The translations under genes and the position numbers were made by a program. Below, in pieces: positions 32,732 to 42,820 of a stretch of 64,000 bases of DNA; the first letter of the stretch is position 1; the number at the start of each line of letters is the position of its first letter. Below the pieces are notes generated by a model that was not told the origin of the DNA, ran no database searches, and worked only from the letters and a program-made list of their open reading frames with translations. Source of the DNA: Xenorhabdus poinarii G6. GTDB lineage: Bacteria; Pseudomonadota; Gammaproteobacteria; Enterobacterales; Enterobacteriaceae. The stretch is taken from contig NZ_FO704551.1 of assembly GCF_000968175.1 (NCBI RefSeq), forward strand, positions 3,410,001 through 3,474,000, given 5' to 3'.

Positions 32732-32757
32732 CTATATACCGGATGACTCGTATATAG
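32732..32757. promoter_or_regulatory. Inverted repeat upstream of rho
   Basis: CTATATAC and GTATATAG flank a ten-base spacer that contains GATGACTC (plus strand). It resembles the inverted repeat in the wecA leader on the other side of rho. Confidence 0.45.
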
Positions 32758-32839
32758 TCTCAGAAATTTTACCAAATGCGATATATCATCAGATACTTCA
32801 GGTGACACAGAGATAACAGATTTATCAGACACTACAGAT

Positions 32840-32868
32840 TGTTTAGTATGCAACATGCTTAATGTCAA
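32840..32868 (-). promoter_or_regulatory. Candidate promoter for rho
   Basis: TTGACA (32863-32868), 17-base spacer, TAAACA (32840-32845) on the minus strand. It would give a leader of roughly 670 nt, longer than in E. coli. The -10 is only four of six to consensus. Confidence 0.35.
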
Positions 32869-33050
32869 CTCTTTATCCTCATTGTATCAATAAATATCAA
32901 TACCCCTTTAGAATAAAAATTCGCTCAAGCAAAGCTTCATACAAGCACGTAGCCGCTAACTTACCATGCTTCGTAGCGGACGTCTAGCGGTCAATGGGAT
33001 AAATCACTTTATACGCTAAACGCCCGTAATTACTGTGATCCAATTCTAAA

Positions 33051-33377
33051 TTAGAGATGTGGTTCCAAAAACTCTTTCAGTTGAGTTTTTGACAAAGCCC
33101 CCACTTTTACCGCAACCTTTTCACCACCTTTAAACAGAATCAAGGTTGGAATACCACGAATACCGTACTCTGGGGCGGTCGCAGGGTTATCATCAACGTT
33201 CAGCTTGGCAATTGTCAGTTTTCCTTCGTATTCTGTGGCAATTTCATTCAGAATAGGGGCAATCATTTTACAAGGACCACACCATTCAGCCCAAAACTCA
33301 ACGAGAACCATACTTTCCGCTTTCAGAACATCATTCTCAAAACCAGCATCAGTTAGATGGATAATATTTTCACTCAT
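33051..33377 (-). CDS. trxA: Thioredoxin 1
   Basis: Small cytoplasmic dithiol oxidoreductase, electron donor to ribonucleotide reductase, PAPS reductase and methionine sulfoxide reductases. It is 108 residues (E. coli 109). The active site WCGPC has its cysteines at about residues 33 and 36, the buried Asp is in VEFWAEW, and the cis-Pro loop is [15 protein letters not shown] lies eight bases before the ATG. It is divergent from rhlB and upstream of rho, as in E. coli. Confidence 0.97.
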   Translation of the reverse strand: MSENIIHLTDAGFENDVLKAESMVLVEFWAEWCGPCKMIAPILNEIATEYEGKLTIAKLNVDDNPATAPEYGIRGIPTLILFKGGEKVAVKVGALSKTQLKEFLEPHL

Positions 33378-33498
33378 TTTTTTGCTCCAAAAGTAAAATC
33401 ATTTACAGTGTCAGTGTACATTAACCAACATCAAGGTGTCTTTATTTCAGCGGATACACTTTCTTAAAGCAATAGTTAACTGATATTCTACCATGACT

Positions 33499-34782
33499 AT
33501 GAGCAAAACACATTTGACAGAAAAGAAGTTTTCCGACTTCACATTGCACCCCAAAGTATTAGAAGCCCTGGATAAAAATGGGTTTTCAAACTGCACGCCG
33601 ATACAGGCGCTAACATTGCCTTTTACTGTCGAAGGCCGAGATGTTGCGGGGCAAGCACAAACCGGAACGGGCAAAACGCTGGCATTTCTGGCGTCTACTT
33701 TTAATTATTTGTTAACTTATCCTGCTGCAAAAGAACGTAAAATCAATCAGCCAAGAGCGCTGATTATGGCCCCGACCCGTGAATTGGCGGTTCAAATATA
33801 TTCTGATGCAGAAGAGTTAGCAGAAATCACCGGCTTGAAAATGGGCCTTGCCTATGGCGGTGATGGTTATGATAAACAGCTTAAAGTATTAGAAGCCGGC
33901 GTCGATATCGTGGTTGGTACGACAGGACGTCTCATCGATTATACAAAACAGGGTCATGTCCATCTTGGCGCCATTCAAGTTGTCGTGCTTGATGAGGCTG
34001 ACCGCATGTATGACCTGGGCTTTATCAAAGATATTCGCTGGTTATTTCGCCGACTACCGGCTGCCACAGAGAGAATGAATTTACTGTTTTCCGCAACGCT
34101 GTCTTATCGGGTGCGTGAGCTGGCTTTTGAACAGATGAATAATCCTGAGTATGTGGAAGTAGAACCCCTGCAAAAAACAGGACACCGAATCCAGGAAGAG
34201 CTGTTTTATCCTTCAAATGAAGAGAAAATGCGTCTGCTACAGACCCTGCTGGAAGAAGAGTGGCCGGATCGCTGTATCATTTTTGCCAATACCAAACACC
34301 GCTGCGAAGATATCTGGGCTCATTTGGCGGCTGATGGTCACCGCGTTGGCTTACTCACGGGTGATGTTGCCCAGAAAAAACGCCTGCGTATTCTTGAAGA
34401 ATTCAGCCAGGGGAATCTGGACATTCTGGTTGCCACCGATGTTGCTGCTCGTGGGCTACATATCCCCTTAGTGACACATGTATTTAACTATGATCTACCG
34501 GATGACTGTGAAGATTATGTTCACCGAATTGGCCGGACAGGTCGTGCCGGAGAAAGCGGCCATTCTATCAGTCTGGCGTGTGAAGAGTATGCGCTGAACT
34601 TACCGGCCATTGAAGAATATATCCAGCATCAGATACCGGTCAGCAAGTATGACAGTGATGCATTGCTAAATGACCTGCCAGTGCCTAAGCGCCATAATCG
34701 CACTCGCTCTGGCGCTCATCCTCGGCGTACCAGCATGCCGCGCCGTGGCAATGCCACGCGCAACCGTAAGCGCACCAACTAA
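33499..34782 (+). CDS. rhlB: ATP-dependent RNA helicase RhlB
   Basis: DEAD-box helicase of the RNA degradosome, binding RNase E. It is 427 residues (E. coli 421). The Q motif ([15 protein letters not shown]), AQTGTGKT (Walker A, near 52-59), PTRELA, the DEAD motif in [14 protein letters not shown], and the [13 protein letters not shown] motif VI are all present. The C-terminal tail after about 395 is basic and Arg-rich ([14 protein letters not shown]), as expected for RNA and membrane contacts. The start is ATG 33499 ([14 protein letters not shown]); ATG 33493 two codons earlier is the alternative. Confidence 0.97.
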   Translation: MSKTHLTEKKFSDFTLHPKVLEALDKNGFSNCTPIQALTLPFTVEGRDVAGQAQTGTGKTLAFLASTFNYLLTYPAAKERKINQPRALIMAPTRELAVQIYSDAEELAEITGLKMGLAYGGDGYDKQLKVLEAGVDIVVGTTGRLIDYTKQGHVHLGAIQVVVLDEADRMYDLGFIKDIRWLFRRLPAATERMNLLFSATLSYRVRELAFEQMNNPEYVEVEPLQKTGHRIQEELFYPSNEEKMRLLQTLLEEEWPDRCIIFANTKHRCEDIWAHLAADGHRVGLLTGDVAQKKRLRILEEFSQGNLDILVATDVAARGLHIPLVTHVFNYDLPDDCEDYVHRIGRTGRAGESGHSISLACEEYALNLPAIEEYIQHQIPVSKYDSDALLNDLPVPKRHNRTRSGAHPRRTSMPRRGNATRNRKRTN

Positions 34783-34874
34783 CATGATGTAACACTGAAA
34801 ATAGTTCAATATTGAAATAACGTCATGTTGAAATAAAACACGACGCTGAAACACCACAAGCTGGAATAAATACT

Positions 34875-36374
34875 ATGCTGAGTGCTTCTTCGCTTTATGC
34901 GGCCATCGATTTAGGCTCAAACAGTTTTCATATGCTGGTTGTCCGTGAAATATCCGGCAGCGTTCAAGTCGTCACCCGCATCAAACGCAAAGTCAGGCTG
35001 GCGGCTGGGTTGGATAACAATAACCGCTTATCACAACAAGCAATGGAACGAGGGTGGCAGTGTTTGCACCTATTCTCCGAATACTTGCAGGGTATTCCTG
35101 CTACGCAGATCCGCGTTGTTGCTACAGCAACATTGAGACTCGCAGAAAACTCAGGAGAATTTGTCAGAAGCGCCTCAGAGATATTAAACGCCCCTGTCAA
35201 TGTGATCTGCGGCGAAGAAGAAGCTCAGCTCATTTATCAAGGTGTTGCTCACACGACAGGCGGGTCAGACAATCGACTTGTCGTCGATATTGGTGGCGCC
35301 AGTACCGAATTGGTCACCGGTATCGGTGCCAAGGCAAATCAGCTATTCAGCCTTGAAATGGGCTGTGTTACCTGGCTGGAACGTTATTTCAATGATCGCA
35401 GCTTGACAGAGGAAAACTTTGCCCACGCAGAGGCGGCCGCACATGATATTCTCCGCACTGTCACTCCTAAGCTGCTTGAACAAGGCTGGGAAATTTGTGT
35501 GGGTGCTTCCGGCACAGTACAAGCCTTACAAGAAATTATGATTGCCCAAGGTATGGATGAGCTAATCACCCTCCCTAAGCTCCAGCAGCTCAAACTTCAG
35601 GCGATGGAATGCAGCAAGTTGGAAGAGCTAGAAATCGATGGGCTGACGTTGGAGCGCGCATTGGTTTTTCCAAGTGGATTAGCCATCTTAATTGCCATTT
35701 TTCAAGCCCTGAATATCGAAAGCATGATATTGGCAGGGGGTGCACTACGTGAAGGTTTGATTTACGGAATGCTGGATTTACCGATTGAACAAGATATCCG
35801 TGCAAGCACCCTGCGCAGCATTCAGCAACGATTTCAACTGGATATGGAACAGGCACAACATGTCAAACAGTTAGCAGAAAATTTTTTCCAGCAAGTGGCC
35901 AGACCATGGAAACTGGACGAACGCTGTCGTGAGTTACTGGCGGGTGCATGTTTACTCCATGAAATAGGCCTGTTTATTGATTTTCGTCAGGGGCCAGCAC
36001 ATTCTGCTTATTTAATCAGCCACTTAGATCTACCGGGTTATACTCCTGCCCAAAAACGACTGCTGGCGACCTTGTTGAAAAACCAAAGCGGTCCCGTGGA
36101 TTTAGCTTCACTCAACCAGCAAAATGCCGTGCAGCCATTGCAAGCACAACGGTTATGCCGCTTATTACGCCTGGCAATTGTTTTCGCCAGCTGCCGACGG
36201 GATACTACTTTACCCGTTTTGCGATTACAGGTGGAAAATGAAACGCTTTTTATCACTCTTCCCCATCAATGGCAGATAAAGCATCCGCTCAGGGCGGAAG
36301 CATTACAGCAAGAAATGAAGTGGCAAAGCTACGTCCAATGGCTGTTGTTCTTTAAAGAACAACATAATCGTTGA
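34875..36374 (+). CDS. gppA: Guanosine-5'-triphosphate,3'-diphosphate pyrophosphatase GppA
   Basis: Converts pppGpp to ppGpp in the stringent response; it also has exopolyphosphatase activity. It is 499 residues (E. coli 494). The N-terminal actin-like ASKHA domain starts [14 protein letters not shown] (phosphate 1 loop) with the phosphate 2 loop [10 protein letters not shown] near 140; the C-terminal HD-like helical domain includes [17 protein letters not shown] paralogue, ppx, is usual elsewhere in the genome. It lies 92 bases after rhlB and converges on rep with a 19-base gap. Confidence 0.96.
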   Translation: MLSASSLYAAIDLGSNSFHMLVVREISGSVQVVTRIKRKVRLAAGLDNNNRLSQQAMERGWQCLHLFSEYLQGIPATQIRVVATATLRLAENSGEFVRSASEILNAPVNVICGEEEAQLIYQGVAHTTGGSDNRLVVDIGGASTELVTGIGAKANQLFSLEMGCVTWLERYFNDRSLTEENFAHAEAAAHDILRTVTPKLLEQGWEICVGASGTVQALQEIMIAQGMDELITLPKLQQLKLQAMECSKLEELEIDGLTLERALVFPSGLAILIAIFQALNIESMILAGGALREGLIYGMLDLPIEQDIRASTLRSIQQRFQLDMEQAQHVKQLAENFFQQVARPWKLDERCRELLAGACLLHEIGLFIDFRQGPAHSAYLISHLDLPGYTPAQKRLLATLLKNQSGPVDLASLNQQNAVQPLQAQRLCRLLRLAIVFASCRRDTTLPVLRLQVENETLFITLPHQWQIKHPLRAEALQQEMKWQSYVQWLLFFKEQHNR

Positions 36375-36393
36375 TGGAGAGGGGCTTATCGTA

Positions 36394-38424
36394 CTATTTA
36401 TTGCCAATTTTCTGCCCAATGCCTAAACGGGATTTAATGTCGGCAAGGCGCGATTGCCCCTGTATCATCCTTTCTTCCGCACTGATCACTCGCTTACCTT
36501 GCGGCCAATGCAAATCATCTTGCGGCAGTTCAAGCAAAAATCGGCTCGGTTGTGGACGAATCAATTCACCAAACTGACGACGTTCTTTGCTGAGAGTGAA
36601 AAAAAGTGCTCTTTGCGCACGAGTAATTCCTACATAAGCCAAACGGCGCTCTTCCTCAATATTGTTTTCATCAATACTGCTCTGATGTGGTAACAAACCT
36701 TCTTCCATACCCACCAGGAAAACATAAGGAAATTCCAGTCCTTTGGACGCGTGTAGCGTCATCAATTGAACCTGATCTAACTGCTCATCTTCCTCGCCTC
36801 TTTCCAGCATATCCCGCAACGTAAAACGCGCCACAATCTGGGAAAGCGTCATTGGCTCATTCAAATCATTCCCCTCAAGCATTTCACTCATCCAAGTGAA
36901 GAGCTGATTAACATTCTTCATTCTCATTTCAGCCGCTTTTGGGCTAGGGGACGTTTCATATAACCAACTTTCGTAATCTATACCCCGCAGTAAGTCTCGC
37001 ACTGCCAGTAAGGGTTCTCGTTGCGCCTGACGAAAGATTCCATCCATCCAATGAGTAAAGCGTTGCAATGCGGCCAGACCTCGCCCGGTTAAATATTGTT
37101 CTAACCCGAGATCAAAACTGGCCTGATACAAGCTCTTGTTACGCTGACTCGCCCACTCGCCCAATTTTTGGATTGTGACGGCACCAATCTCTCGCCGGGG
37201 GGTATTAACGATACGCAAAAAAGCACTGTCATCCTCAGGGTTGGTCAAAACACGCAAATACGCGAGTAGATCTTTGATCTCCGGCCGGGAAAAGAAGGAG
37301 GTTCCTCCCGTCACCCGGTAAGGAATACGGTTTTGTATCAACATTTTTTCGAAGATACGAGATTGGTGATTACCACGATATAAAATAGCGTAATCTTTAT
37401 ATTCCGTTTTATTGATAAAATGGTGAGCAATCAACTCCCCCACAACGCGCTCCGCTTCGTGATCTTCGTTATTTGCTTCAATCACGTTGAGCAATTCACC
37501 ATATCCCAACGCTGAAAAGAGTTTTTTCTCAAAAACATGAGGATTGTTGGCTATCAGAATATTCGCCGCTTTCAAGATCCGCCCTGATGAACGGTAATTC
37601 TGTTCCAGCTTAATGACATTCAATTGCGGGAAATCGTCTTTCAATAGGATCAAGTTCTGTGGCCGAGCACCACGCCATGAATAAATCGACTGATCATCGT
37701 CGCCAACCACCGTGAAACGTGCGCGATTACCCACTAACAATTTCACCAGTTGGTACTGACTGGTATTGGTATCCTGATACTCATCCACCAGCAAGTAACG
37801 AATTTTATTCTGCCAACGTTCCCTGACTTCTTCATCGCGCATTAACAGCAATGTTGGTTTAGTAATCAGATCATCAAAATCAAGGACATTACAACTGGTT
37901 AGATGCAGGTCATAGCGGCGGTAGCACTCCGCAAACTGGTGTTCCTGCGCTGAACGAGCCATCCCCATCACCTGCGCAGGTGACATTAAGTCATTCTTCC
38001 AGTTAGAAATGCTCGAAATTAATTTTTGGAGCAAATCCTTGTCTTCTTCCAACAAATCTTCTGTCAGATCTTTTAACAAAGTCAGCTGGTCTTGATCATC
38101 AAACAGTGAAAAATTACTTTTCATTCCCAGTGCCTGATATTCACGTTTGACGATCTCCAGCCCCAGAGTATGGAAAGTCGAAATCATTAATCCGCGAGTT
38201 TCCTTGCGACCCAAGGTCTGTGCAACACGCTCTTTCATCTCACGTGCGGCCTTATTGGTAAAGGTCACGGCGGCAATATGGCGTGCCTGATAACCACAAG
38301 TACGGATCAGATGAGCGATTTTATTCGTTATCACACGGGTTTTGCCGGAGCCAGCACCTGCCAGTACCAGACAAGGCCCTGTTACAAATTCAACCGCGTG
38401 TTGTTGGCTTGGATTTAAACGCAT
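36394..38424 (-). CDS. rep: ATP-dependent DNA helicase Rep
   Basis: Superfamily 1A 3'-5' helicase that travels with the replisome through DnaB and removes proteins ahead of forks. It is 676 residues (E. coli 673). Walker [17 protein letters not shown] is near residues 20-35, motif [10 protein letters not shown] near 215, the [10 protein letters not shown] motif near 280, and [19 protein letters not shown] near 550. Like UvrD it belongs to the UvrD/PcrA/Rep family; the sequence is clearly of the Rep branch ([20 protein letters not shown]). Converges with gppA. Confidence 0.97.
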   Translation of the reverse strand: MRLNPSQQHAVEFVTGPCLVLAGAGSGKTRVITNKIAHLIRTCGYQARHIAAVTFTNKAAREMKERVAQTLGRKETRGLMISTFHTLGLEIVKREYQALGMKSNFSLFDDQDQLTLLKDLTEDLLEEDKDLLQKLISSISNWKNDLMSPAQVMGMARSAQEHQFAECYRRYDLHLTSCNVLDFDDLITKPTLLLMRDEEVRERWQNKIRYLLVDEYQDTNTSQYQLVKLLVGNRARFTVVGDDDQSIYSWRGARPQNLILLKDDFPQLNVIKLEQNYRSSGRILKAANILIANNPHVFEKKLFSALGYGELLNVIEANNEDHEAERVVGELIAHHFINKTEYKDYAILYRGNHQSRIFEKMLIQNRIPYRVTGGTSFFSRPEIKDLLAYLRVLTNPEDDSAFLRIVNTPRREIGAVTIQKLGEWASQRNKSLYQASFDLGLEQYLTGRGLAALQRFTHWMDGIFRQAQREPLLAVRDLLRGIDYESWLYETSPSPKAAEMRMKNVNQLFTWMSEMLEGNDLNEPMTLSQIVARFTLRDMLERGEEDEQLDQVQLMTLHASKGLEFPYVFLVGMEEGLLPHQSSIDENNIEEERRLAYVGITRAQRALFFTLSKERRQFGELIRPQPSRFLLELPQDDLHWPQGKRVISAEERMIQGQSRLADIKSRLGIGQKIGNK

Positions 38425-38468
38425 ACTGTTTCGAAAGCTATATCAGGATGAAAGATCGGGGGATTAGA

Positions 38469-38495
38469 ATTGTAGCAGAAAGTCAGGCTGACCAA
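38469..38495 (-). promoter_or_regulatory. Candidate promoter of rep
   Basis: TGCTACAAT (extended -10, TACAAT at 38469-38474) with TTGGTC (38490-38495) 15 bases upstream on the minus strand. It ends 44 bases before the rep start codon. Confidence 0.45.
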
Positions 38496-38599
38496 GCGCT
38501 TTTCTTTGTCTCAGTGAACCATGACAAGATACGATTAAGAAGAACTTCAAGGTAGCTAACTGACTCAACTCAGTATTGACGCTAAGGAGTAAACGTGTT

Positions 38600-38627
38600 C
38601 CTGCCCGACAAAATAATCTCGGGCAGG
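38600..38627 (-). other. Hairpin downstream of ilvC
   Basis: CCTGCCCGA and TCGGGCAGG (nine pairs) flank a ten-base loop, starting 12 bases after the ilvC stop. There is no T-tract on either strand, so it may be a 3'-end stabiliser or a Rho-dependent end; E. coli has ppiC in this neighbourhood, which is missing here. Confidence 0.55.
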
Positions 38628-38639
38628 ATAAGCATGATA

Positions 38640-40118
38640 TTAGCCACCGACAGCAATGCGTTTCATATCCATCATATAGCCACGCAGAGTACGACCGATT
38701 ATTTCAATCGGATGGTTACGGATTGCTTCATTGACATCACGTAACTGCGCATTATCGACACAACGATCTGCAACGGCTTTGCCTAAATCTCCAGCCTGGA
38801 GCGTCGCCATAAACGTCTCTTGCAACAGCGGGACGGCAACATAAGAGAACAGGTAGTTACCATATTCCGCCGTATCAGAAATGACCACGTTCATCTCATA
38901 CAGACGCTTGCGAGCAATGGTATTCGCAATCAGAGGCAGCTCATGCAACGATTCATAATAAGCTGATTCTTCAATAATGCCGGTATCTATCATTGTTTCG
39001 AATGCTAGCTCAACCCCTGCCTTGACCATTGCAACCATTAATACACCATGATCGAAATATTCCTGCTCACTGATGTGCCCCGTATAGTTTGGATAATTCT
39101 CAAAGGGGGTATTGCCAGTTTCTGCACGCCAGGTCAGCAGATTTTTATCGTTATTCGCCCAATCCGCCATCATTGTGGAGGAGAATTCACCCGAAATGAT
39201 GTCATCCATATGTTTCTGGAACAACGGAGTCAGCAGGGTTTTCAGTTGTTCAGATAAGGCATACGCCCGCAATTTTGCTGGATTAGAAAGGCGATCCATC
39301 ATTAAGGTAATCCCGCCCTGCTTCAGTGCCTCAGTGATCGTTTCCCAACCAAACTGGATGAGTTTTCCGGCATACCCCGGTTCAGTGCCATCAGCCACCA
39401 ATTGATCATAGCACAACAGAGAGCCCGCCTGTAACATGCCACATAAAATCGTCTGTTCTCCCATCAGGTCAGATTTAACTTCTGCCACGAAAGAAGATTC
39501 CAGCACGCCAGCCCGATGCCCTCCTGTGGCGGCCGCCCATGCTTTCGCAATCGCCATCCCTTCACCTTTTACATCATTTTCTGGATGTACAGCAATCAGG
39601 GTAGGCACACCGAATCCACGCTTATACTCTTCACGAACTTCCGTCCCCGGACACTTAGGCGCAACCATTACAACGGTAATGTCTTTACGTATCTGTTCAC
39701 CCACTTCGACAATATTGAAACCGTGGGAATAGCCTAGCGCAGCGCCTTCTTTCATCAACGGTTGAACGGCCTTAACCACCGCTGAATGCTGTTTGTCTGG
39801 TGTCAGGTTGATAACCAAATCGGCTTGTGGAATAAGCTCTTCATAAGTACCGACCTTGAAACCATTTTCGGTCGCCTTGCGCCATGACGGCCGTTTTTCA
39901 TCAATGGCTTCTTTGCGTAGCGCATAGGTAATCTCTAAACCGGAGTCGCGCATATTGAGGCCCTGGTTTAGCCCTTGCGCACCACAACCAATAATCACCA
40001 CCTTTTTGCCTTTTAAATACCCTGCTTCGTCAGCAAATTCTTCCCGTGCCATAAAACGACATTTGCCCAACTGCGCCAACTGCTGACGCAAGTTCAACGT
40101 ATCAAAATAATTAGCCAT
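38640..40118 (-). CDS. ilvC: Ketol-acid reductoisomerase (class II)
   Basis: Second step of isoleucine and valine synthesis: isomerises and reduces acetolactate or acetohydroxybutyrate with NADPH. It is 492 residues (E. coli 491), the long class II form with duplicated C-terminal domain. The Rossmann motif [16 protein letters not shown] is near residue 35-50; the domain junction [20 protein letters not shown] is near 160 and the metal-ligand helix [17 protein letters not shown] near 215. The start is ATG 40118 ([14 protein letters not shown]), 20 codons inside the longest frame. It is divergent from its activator gene ilvY. Confidence 0.97.
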   Translation of the reverse strand: MANYFDTLNLRQQLAQLGKCRFMAREEFADEAGYLKGKKVVIIGCGAQGLNQGLNMRDSGLEITYALRKEAIDEKRPSWRKATENGFKVGTYEELIPQADLVINLTPDKQHSAVVKAVQPLMKEGAALGYSHGFNIVEVGEQIRKDITVVMVAPKCPGTEVREEYKRGFGVPTLIAVHPENDVKGEGMAIAKAWAAATGGHRAGVLESSFVAEVKSDLMGEQTILCGMLQAGSLLCYDQLVADGTEPGYAGKLIQFGWETITEALKQGGITLMMDRLSNPAKLRAYALSEQLKTLLTPLFQKHMDDIISGEFSSTMMADWANNDKNLLTWRAETGNTPFENYPNYTGHISEQEYFDHGVLMVAMVKAGVELAFETMIDTGIIEESAYYESLHELPLIANTIARKRLYEMNVVISDTAEYGNYLFSYVAVPLLQETFMATLQAGDLGKAVADRCVDNAQLRDVNEAIRNHPIEIIGRTLRGYMMDMKRIAVGG

Positions 40119-40150
40119 GGTGACTCCGATATAATGAGATGTGAGGTTGT

Positions 40151-40165
40151 TTGCATAGAGACAAT
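40151..40165. promoter_or_regulatory. Likely IlvY operator, ilvC-proximal
   Basis: TTGCA-N5-ACAAT, one step from the perfect dyad at 40214, and the second of two sites expected in the ilvC-ilvY divergent region. LysR regulators such as IlvY bind paired sites about 60 bases apart and open the second when the inducer (acetolactate or acetohydroxybutyrate) binds. Confidence 0.5.
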
Positions 40166-40213
40166 ATAGGCCATGCAAGCCATTGCTTAAATTGATATAT
40201 TAACAAGACTATC

Positions 40214-40228
40214 TTGCAGTTTATGCAA
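40214..40228. promoter_or_regulatory. Likely IlvY operator, ilvY-proximal
   Basis: A perfect TTGCA-N5-TGCAA dyad in the 156-base divergent region, 47 bases before the ilvY start. It is the best LysR-type site in the gap and probably also mediates autorepression of ilvY. Confidence 0.65.
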
Positions 40229-40274
40229 CACACGTTCTCCCGGCGCAATTCCGCCAGTGAAAAGGCTATAAACG

Positions 40275-41156
40275 ATGGATCTACGTGATTTAAAACTGTT
40301 TTTACACCTTGCTGAAAGTTGTCACTTTGGGCGTTCAGCCAAAGCCATGCACGTCAGCCCATCCACGCTTTCACGCCAAATTCAGCGTCTGGAAGCATCG
40401 TTGGGGCAAGCACTTTTTCTGCGAGATAACCGAACCGTAAAATTGACTTCTGCCGGTGAACAACTCAAACAATTTGCGCAACAAACGCTGCTGCAATATA
40501 AGCAGCTACAGCATTCATTAAACCACCAAAGCCCATCATTGACGGGAGAGTTGCGGCTATTCTGCTCGGTCACGGCGGCGTATAGCCATCTACCACAAGT
40601 TTTGGATAAATTTCGGGCAGAGCACCCTTTGGTGGAAATCAAACTGACAACCGGCGATGCTGCCGATGCGGTTGATAAAGTTCAGTCTGATGCAGCAGAT
40701 TTGGGCATTGCCGGCAAACCAGAGAAACTACCTGATAATATTCGCTTTACCAAAATAGGCGAAGTGCCGTTAGTACTCATTGCGCCCTCACTGCCTTGCA
40801 CGGTGAGAACCCTCGCTATCCAGAACTCCCCCGACTGGAATAACATCCCTTTTATTCTGCCTGAGCACGGCCCCTCCCGCAAACGCATTGAATGTTGGTT
40901 TCGACGCCATAAGATCTTGCATCCCATGATCTATGCAACCGTTTCTGGTCATGAAGCGATTGTTTCAATGGTAGCATTAGGTTGTGGAATTGCCTTAATC
41001 CCTGCGGTTGTGGTCGAAAATAGCCCTGAACCTGTACGTAACCGCATTTCACTGCTAGACAATGTTTCACTGGTCGAGCCATTTGAATTAGGTGTCTGTG
41101 CATTGAGTAAGCGCTTAAATGAACCATTAATTAAAGCATTTTGGGCGCTTTTATAA
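40275..41156 (+). CDS. ilvY: LysR-type activator IlvY
   Basis: Transcriptional activator of ilvC and repressor of its own gene. It is 293 residues (E. coli 297). The N-terminal winged helix-turn-helix is clear (DLRDLKLFLHLAESCHFGRS ... SPSTLSRQIQRLEASLG, residues 2-50), followed by the LysR effector domain (SLTGELRLFCSVTAAYSHLP from about 88). The Ser-Cys-His-Phe-Gly-Arg-Ser segment is characteristic of IlvY. Divergent from ilvC and convergent with ilvA. Confidence 0.95.
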   Translation: MDLRDLKLFLHLAESCHFGRSAKAMHVSPSTLSRQIQRLEASLGQALFLRDNRTVKLTSAGEQLKQFAQQTLLQYKQLQHSLNHQSPSLTGELRLFCSVTAAYSHLPQVLDKFRAEHPLVEIKLTTGDAADAVDKVQSDAADLGIAGKPEKLPDNIRFTKIGEVPLVLIAPSLPCTVRTLAIQNSPDWNNIPFILPEHGPSRKRIECWFRRHKILHPMIYATVSGHEAIVSMVALGCGIALIPAVVVENSPEPVRNRISLLDNVSLVEPFELGVCALSKRLNEPLIKAFWALL

Positions 41157-41242
41157 GCGGGTCATCACTATCTTCTGAAATAGATCATGCTAAAAACCAA
41201 CTCAGAATATTTTTAGGCATCGACACAAAGCATAAAGCCAGC

Positions 41243-41263
41243 AAAATACCCCCATAAAGGGGG
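41243..41263 (-). terminator. Probable terminator of ilvGMEDA
   Basis: CCCCC-ATAAA-GGGGG, seven bases after the ilvA stop; on the minus strand it is followed by TATTTT. The stem is short and the T-tract broken, so efficiency is uncertain. Confidence 0.6.
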
Positions 41264-41270
41264 CTATTGA

Positions 41271-42818
41271 TTATGTCAAAAATAATTTAAATGAAGGATT
41301 ATTGGTTTCATCATGATATTCATAGCCCAACGCATCTAAATGACGATCAAAACGCACTTCCGGCTCTGACAGTTCAAAAGCAGCCAATACACGTCCATAA
41401 TCCATGCCATGACTACGATAATGAAACAGCGTGATATTCCAATACGCCCCCAATGTTTGCAAAAATTTCAGTAAAGCGCCCGGCGATTCAGGAAACGCAA
41501 AGCTAAACAACCGCTCCTGCAATGGCTTAGATGGCCTGCCCCCAATCATGTAACGCACATGTAGTTTAGCCATTTCATCATCAGTAAAATCGGTGACTTG
41601 ATAACCCGATACCTTTAATTCTTCAATGATTTCTCGACGTTCGGCATTTCCCCGATTCAATCTGATACCAACAAAAATACAGGCTTGGTTTGGATCTGTC
41701 GCATCTGAATAACGATAGCTGAATTCAGTGACGACACGCGAACCCAATGTCTGGCAAAACTGCAAGAAACTCCCTTTTTGTTCAGGAATCGTTACCGCCA
41801 ATAAAGCTTCACGTTGTTCCCCTAGCTCACAGCGCTCTGAAACGTAACGCAAACCGTGAAAATTCACATTGGCACCAGAAAGAATATGCGCTAATCGTTC
41901 TCCTTGGATCTGATGCTGCTGGATATATTTCTTCAACCCAGCCAGAGCCAGGGCGCCGGAAGGTTCTGCAATCGCCCTGACATCTTCAAAGATATCTTTC
42001 ACGGCAGCACAAATAGCATCACTGTCTACCGTAATGACATCATCGACATATTGTTGACATAATCGAAATGTTTCATCGCCAATGCGTTTAACTGCCACAC
42101 CTTCCGCAAATAATCCCACTCTTGGTAAATCGACCGGATGACCCGCCTTCAACGCAGCGTTCAAACACGCAGAATCTTCAGCTTCCACCCCGATGACTTT
42201 CATTTCAGGGACAAGCTGTTTAATGAGTACGGCAACCCCCGCAATCAATCCACCGCCGCCCACCGGGACAAAGATGCGATCAAGATGGACATCTTGCTGT
42301 AACAGTTCCATCGCTAATGTAGCCTGACCGGCAATCACCACAGGATGATCAAAGGGTGGCACAAAGGTATAAGCGTGCTCTTTTGCCATCTCGATAGCTT
42401 TTGCTTTCGCTTCATCGAAATTCGCACCATGCAATAGCACTTCGCCACCAAAATTGCGAACGGCATCGACTTTAATATCCGCTGTCGCTGTCGGCATCAC
42501 AATCGTCGATTTGACACCCACTTTACTGGCCGATAATGCAACCCCTTGCGCATGATTACCTGCAGAAGCCGTGATCACGCCTCTCTTTTTCTGCTCGTCT
42601 GTCAAACCCGCAATCATCGCGTACGCACCACGCAATTTAAAACTATGCACTAACTGGCGATCTTCCCGTTTAACCAAAATCGTATTGCCTAAACGAGCAG
42701 AAATTTTTTTCATTTCCTGTAAAGGGGTCACTTGGGCAACATCATAAACCGGTGCACTTAATGCAGCCTTAAGATATTCCGCCCCGTTGGGTTCAGTATT
42801 AAGAGAATAAACCGCCAC
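41271..42818 (-). CDS. ilvA: Threonine ammonia-lyase, biosynthetic (threonine deaminase)
   Basis: PLP enzyme that turns threonine into 2-oxobutanoate, the committed step to isoleucine, inhibited by isoleucine. It is 515 residues (E. coli 514). The PLP Lys is in HSFKLRGAY at about residue 61; the phosphate-binding glycine loop is VPVGGGGLIAGVA near 187. Two C-terminal ACT-like regulatory domains follow from about 330 (LLAVTIPEQKGSFLQFCQTLG and LFSFAFPESPGALLKFLQTLG), the hallmark of the biosynthetic enzyme. It starts two bases after ilvD. Confidence 0.98.
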   Translation of the reverse strand: MAVYSLNTEPNGAEYLKAALSAPVYDVAQVTPLQEMKKISARLGNTILVKREDRQLVHSFKLRGAYAMIAGLTDEQKKRGVITASAGNHAQGVALSASKVGVKSTIVMPTATADIKVDAVRNFGGEVLLHGANFDEAKAKAIEMAKEHAYTFVPPFDHPVVIAGQATLAMELLQQDVHLDRIFVPVGGGGLIAGVAVLIKQLVPEMKVIGVEAEDSACLNAALKAGHPVDLPRVGLFAEGVAVKRIGDETFRLCQQYVDDVITVDSDAICAAVKDIFEDVRAIAEPSGALALAGLKKYIQQHQIQGERLAHILSGANVNFHGLRYVSERCELGEQREALLAVTIPEQKGSFLQFCQTLGSRVVTEFSYRYSDATDPNQACIFVGIRLNRGNAERREIIEELKVSGYQVTDFTDDEMAKLHVRYMIGGRPSKPLQERLFSFAFPESPGALLKFLQTLGAYWNITLFHYRSHGMDYGRVLAAFELSEPEVRFDRHLDALGYEYHDETNNPSFKLFLT

Positions 42819-42820
42819 AA

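Larger units (their letters stand above)
32160..33050 (-). other. Long rho leader / trxA 3' region without recognised gene
   Basis: About 890 bases between trxA and rho. The last 40 bases before rho match the E. coli leader, but no homologue of the E. coli rhoL leader peptide was recognised. One 54-codon frame (minus, ATG near 32852, ending near 32691) has no convincing ribosome site. The stretch is AT-rich and holds a candidate promoter at 32840-32868, an inverted repeat at 32732-32757 and a second TTGACA near 32475. Confidence 0.55.

Noticed and set aside
32691..32852. 54-codon frame upstream of rho as a rhoL or new small protein
   Set aside because: No resemblance to RhoL, no well-spaced Shine-Dalgarno, and it covers an inverted repeat; kept only as a point to test.
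32941..32995. Repeated TAGCGG motifs with a CCGCTA inverted partner as a trxA terminator
   Set aside because: Six-base stem with a 15-base loop and no T-tract; too weak to call.
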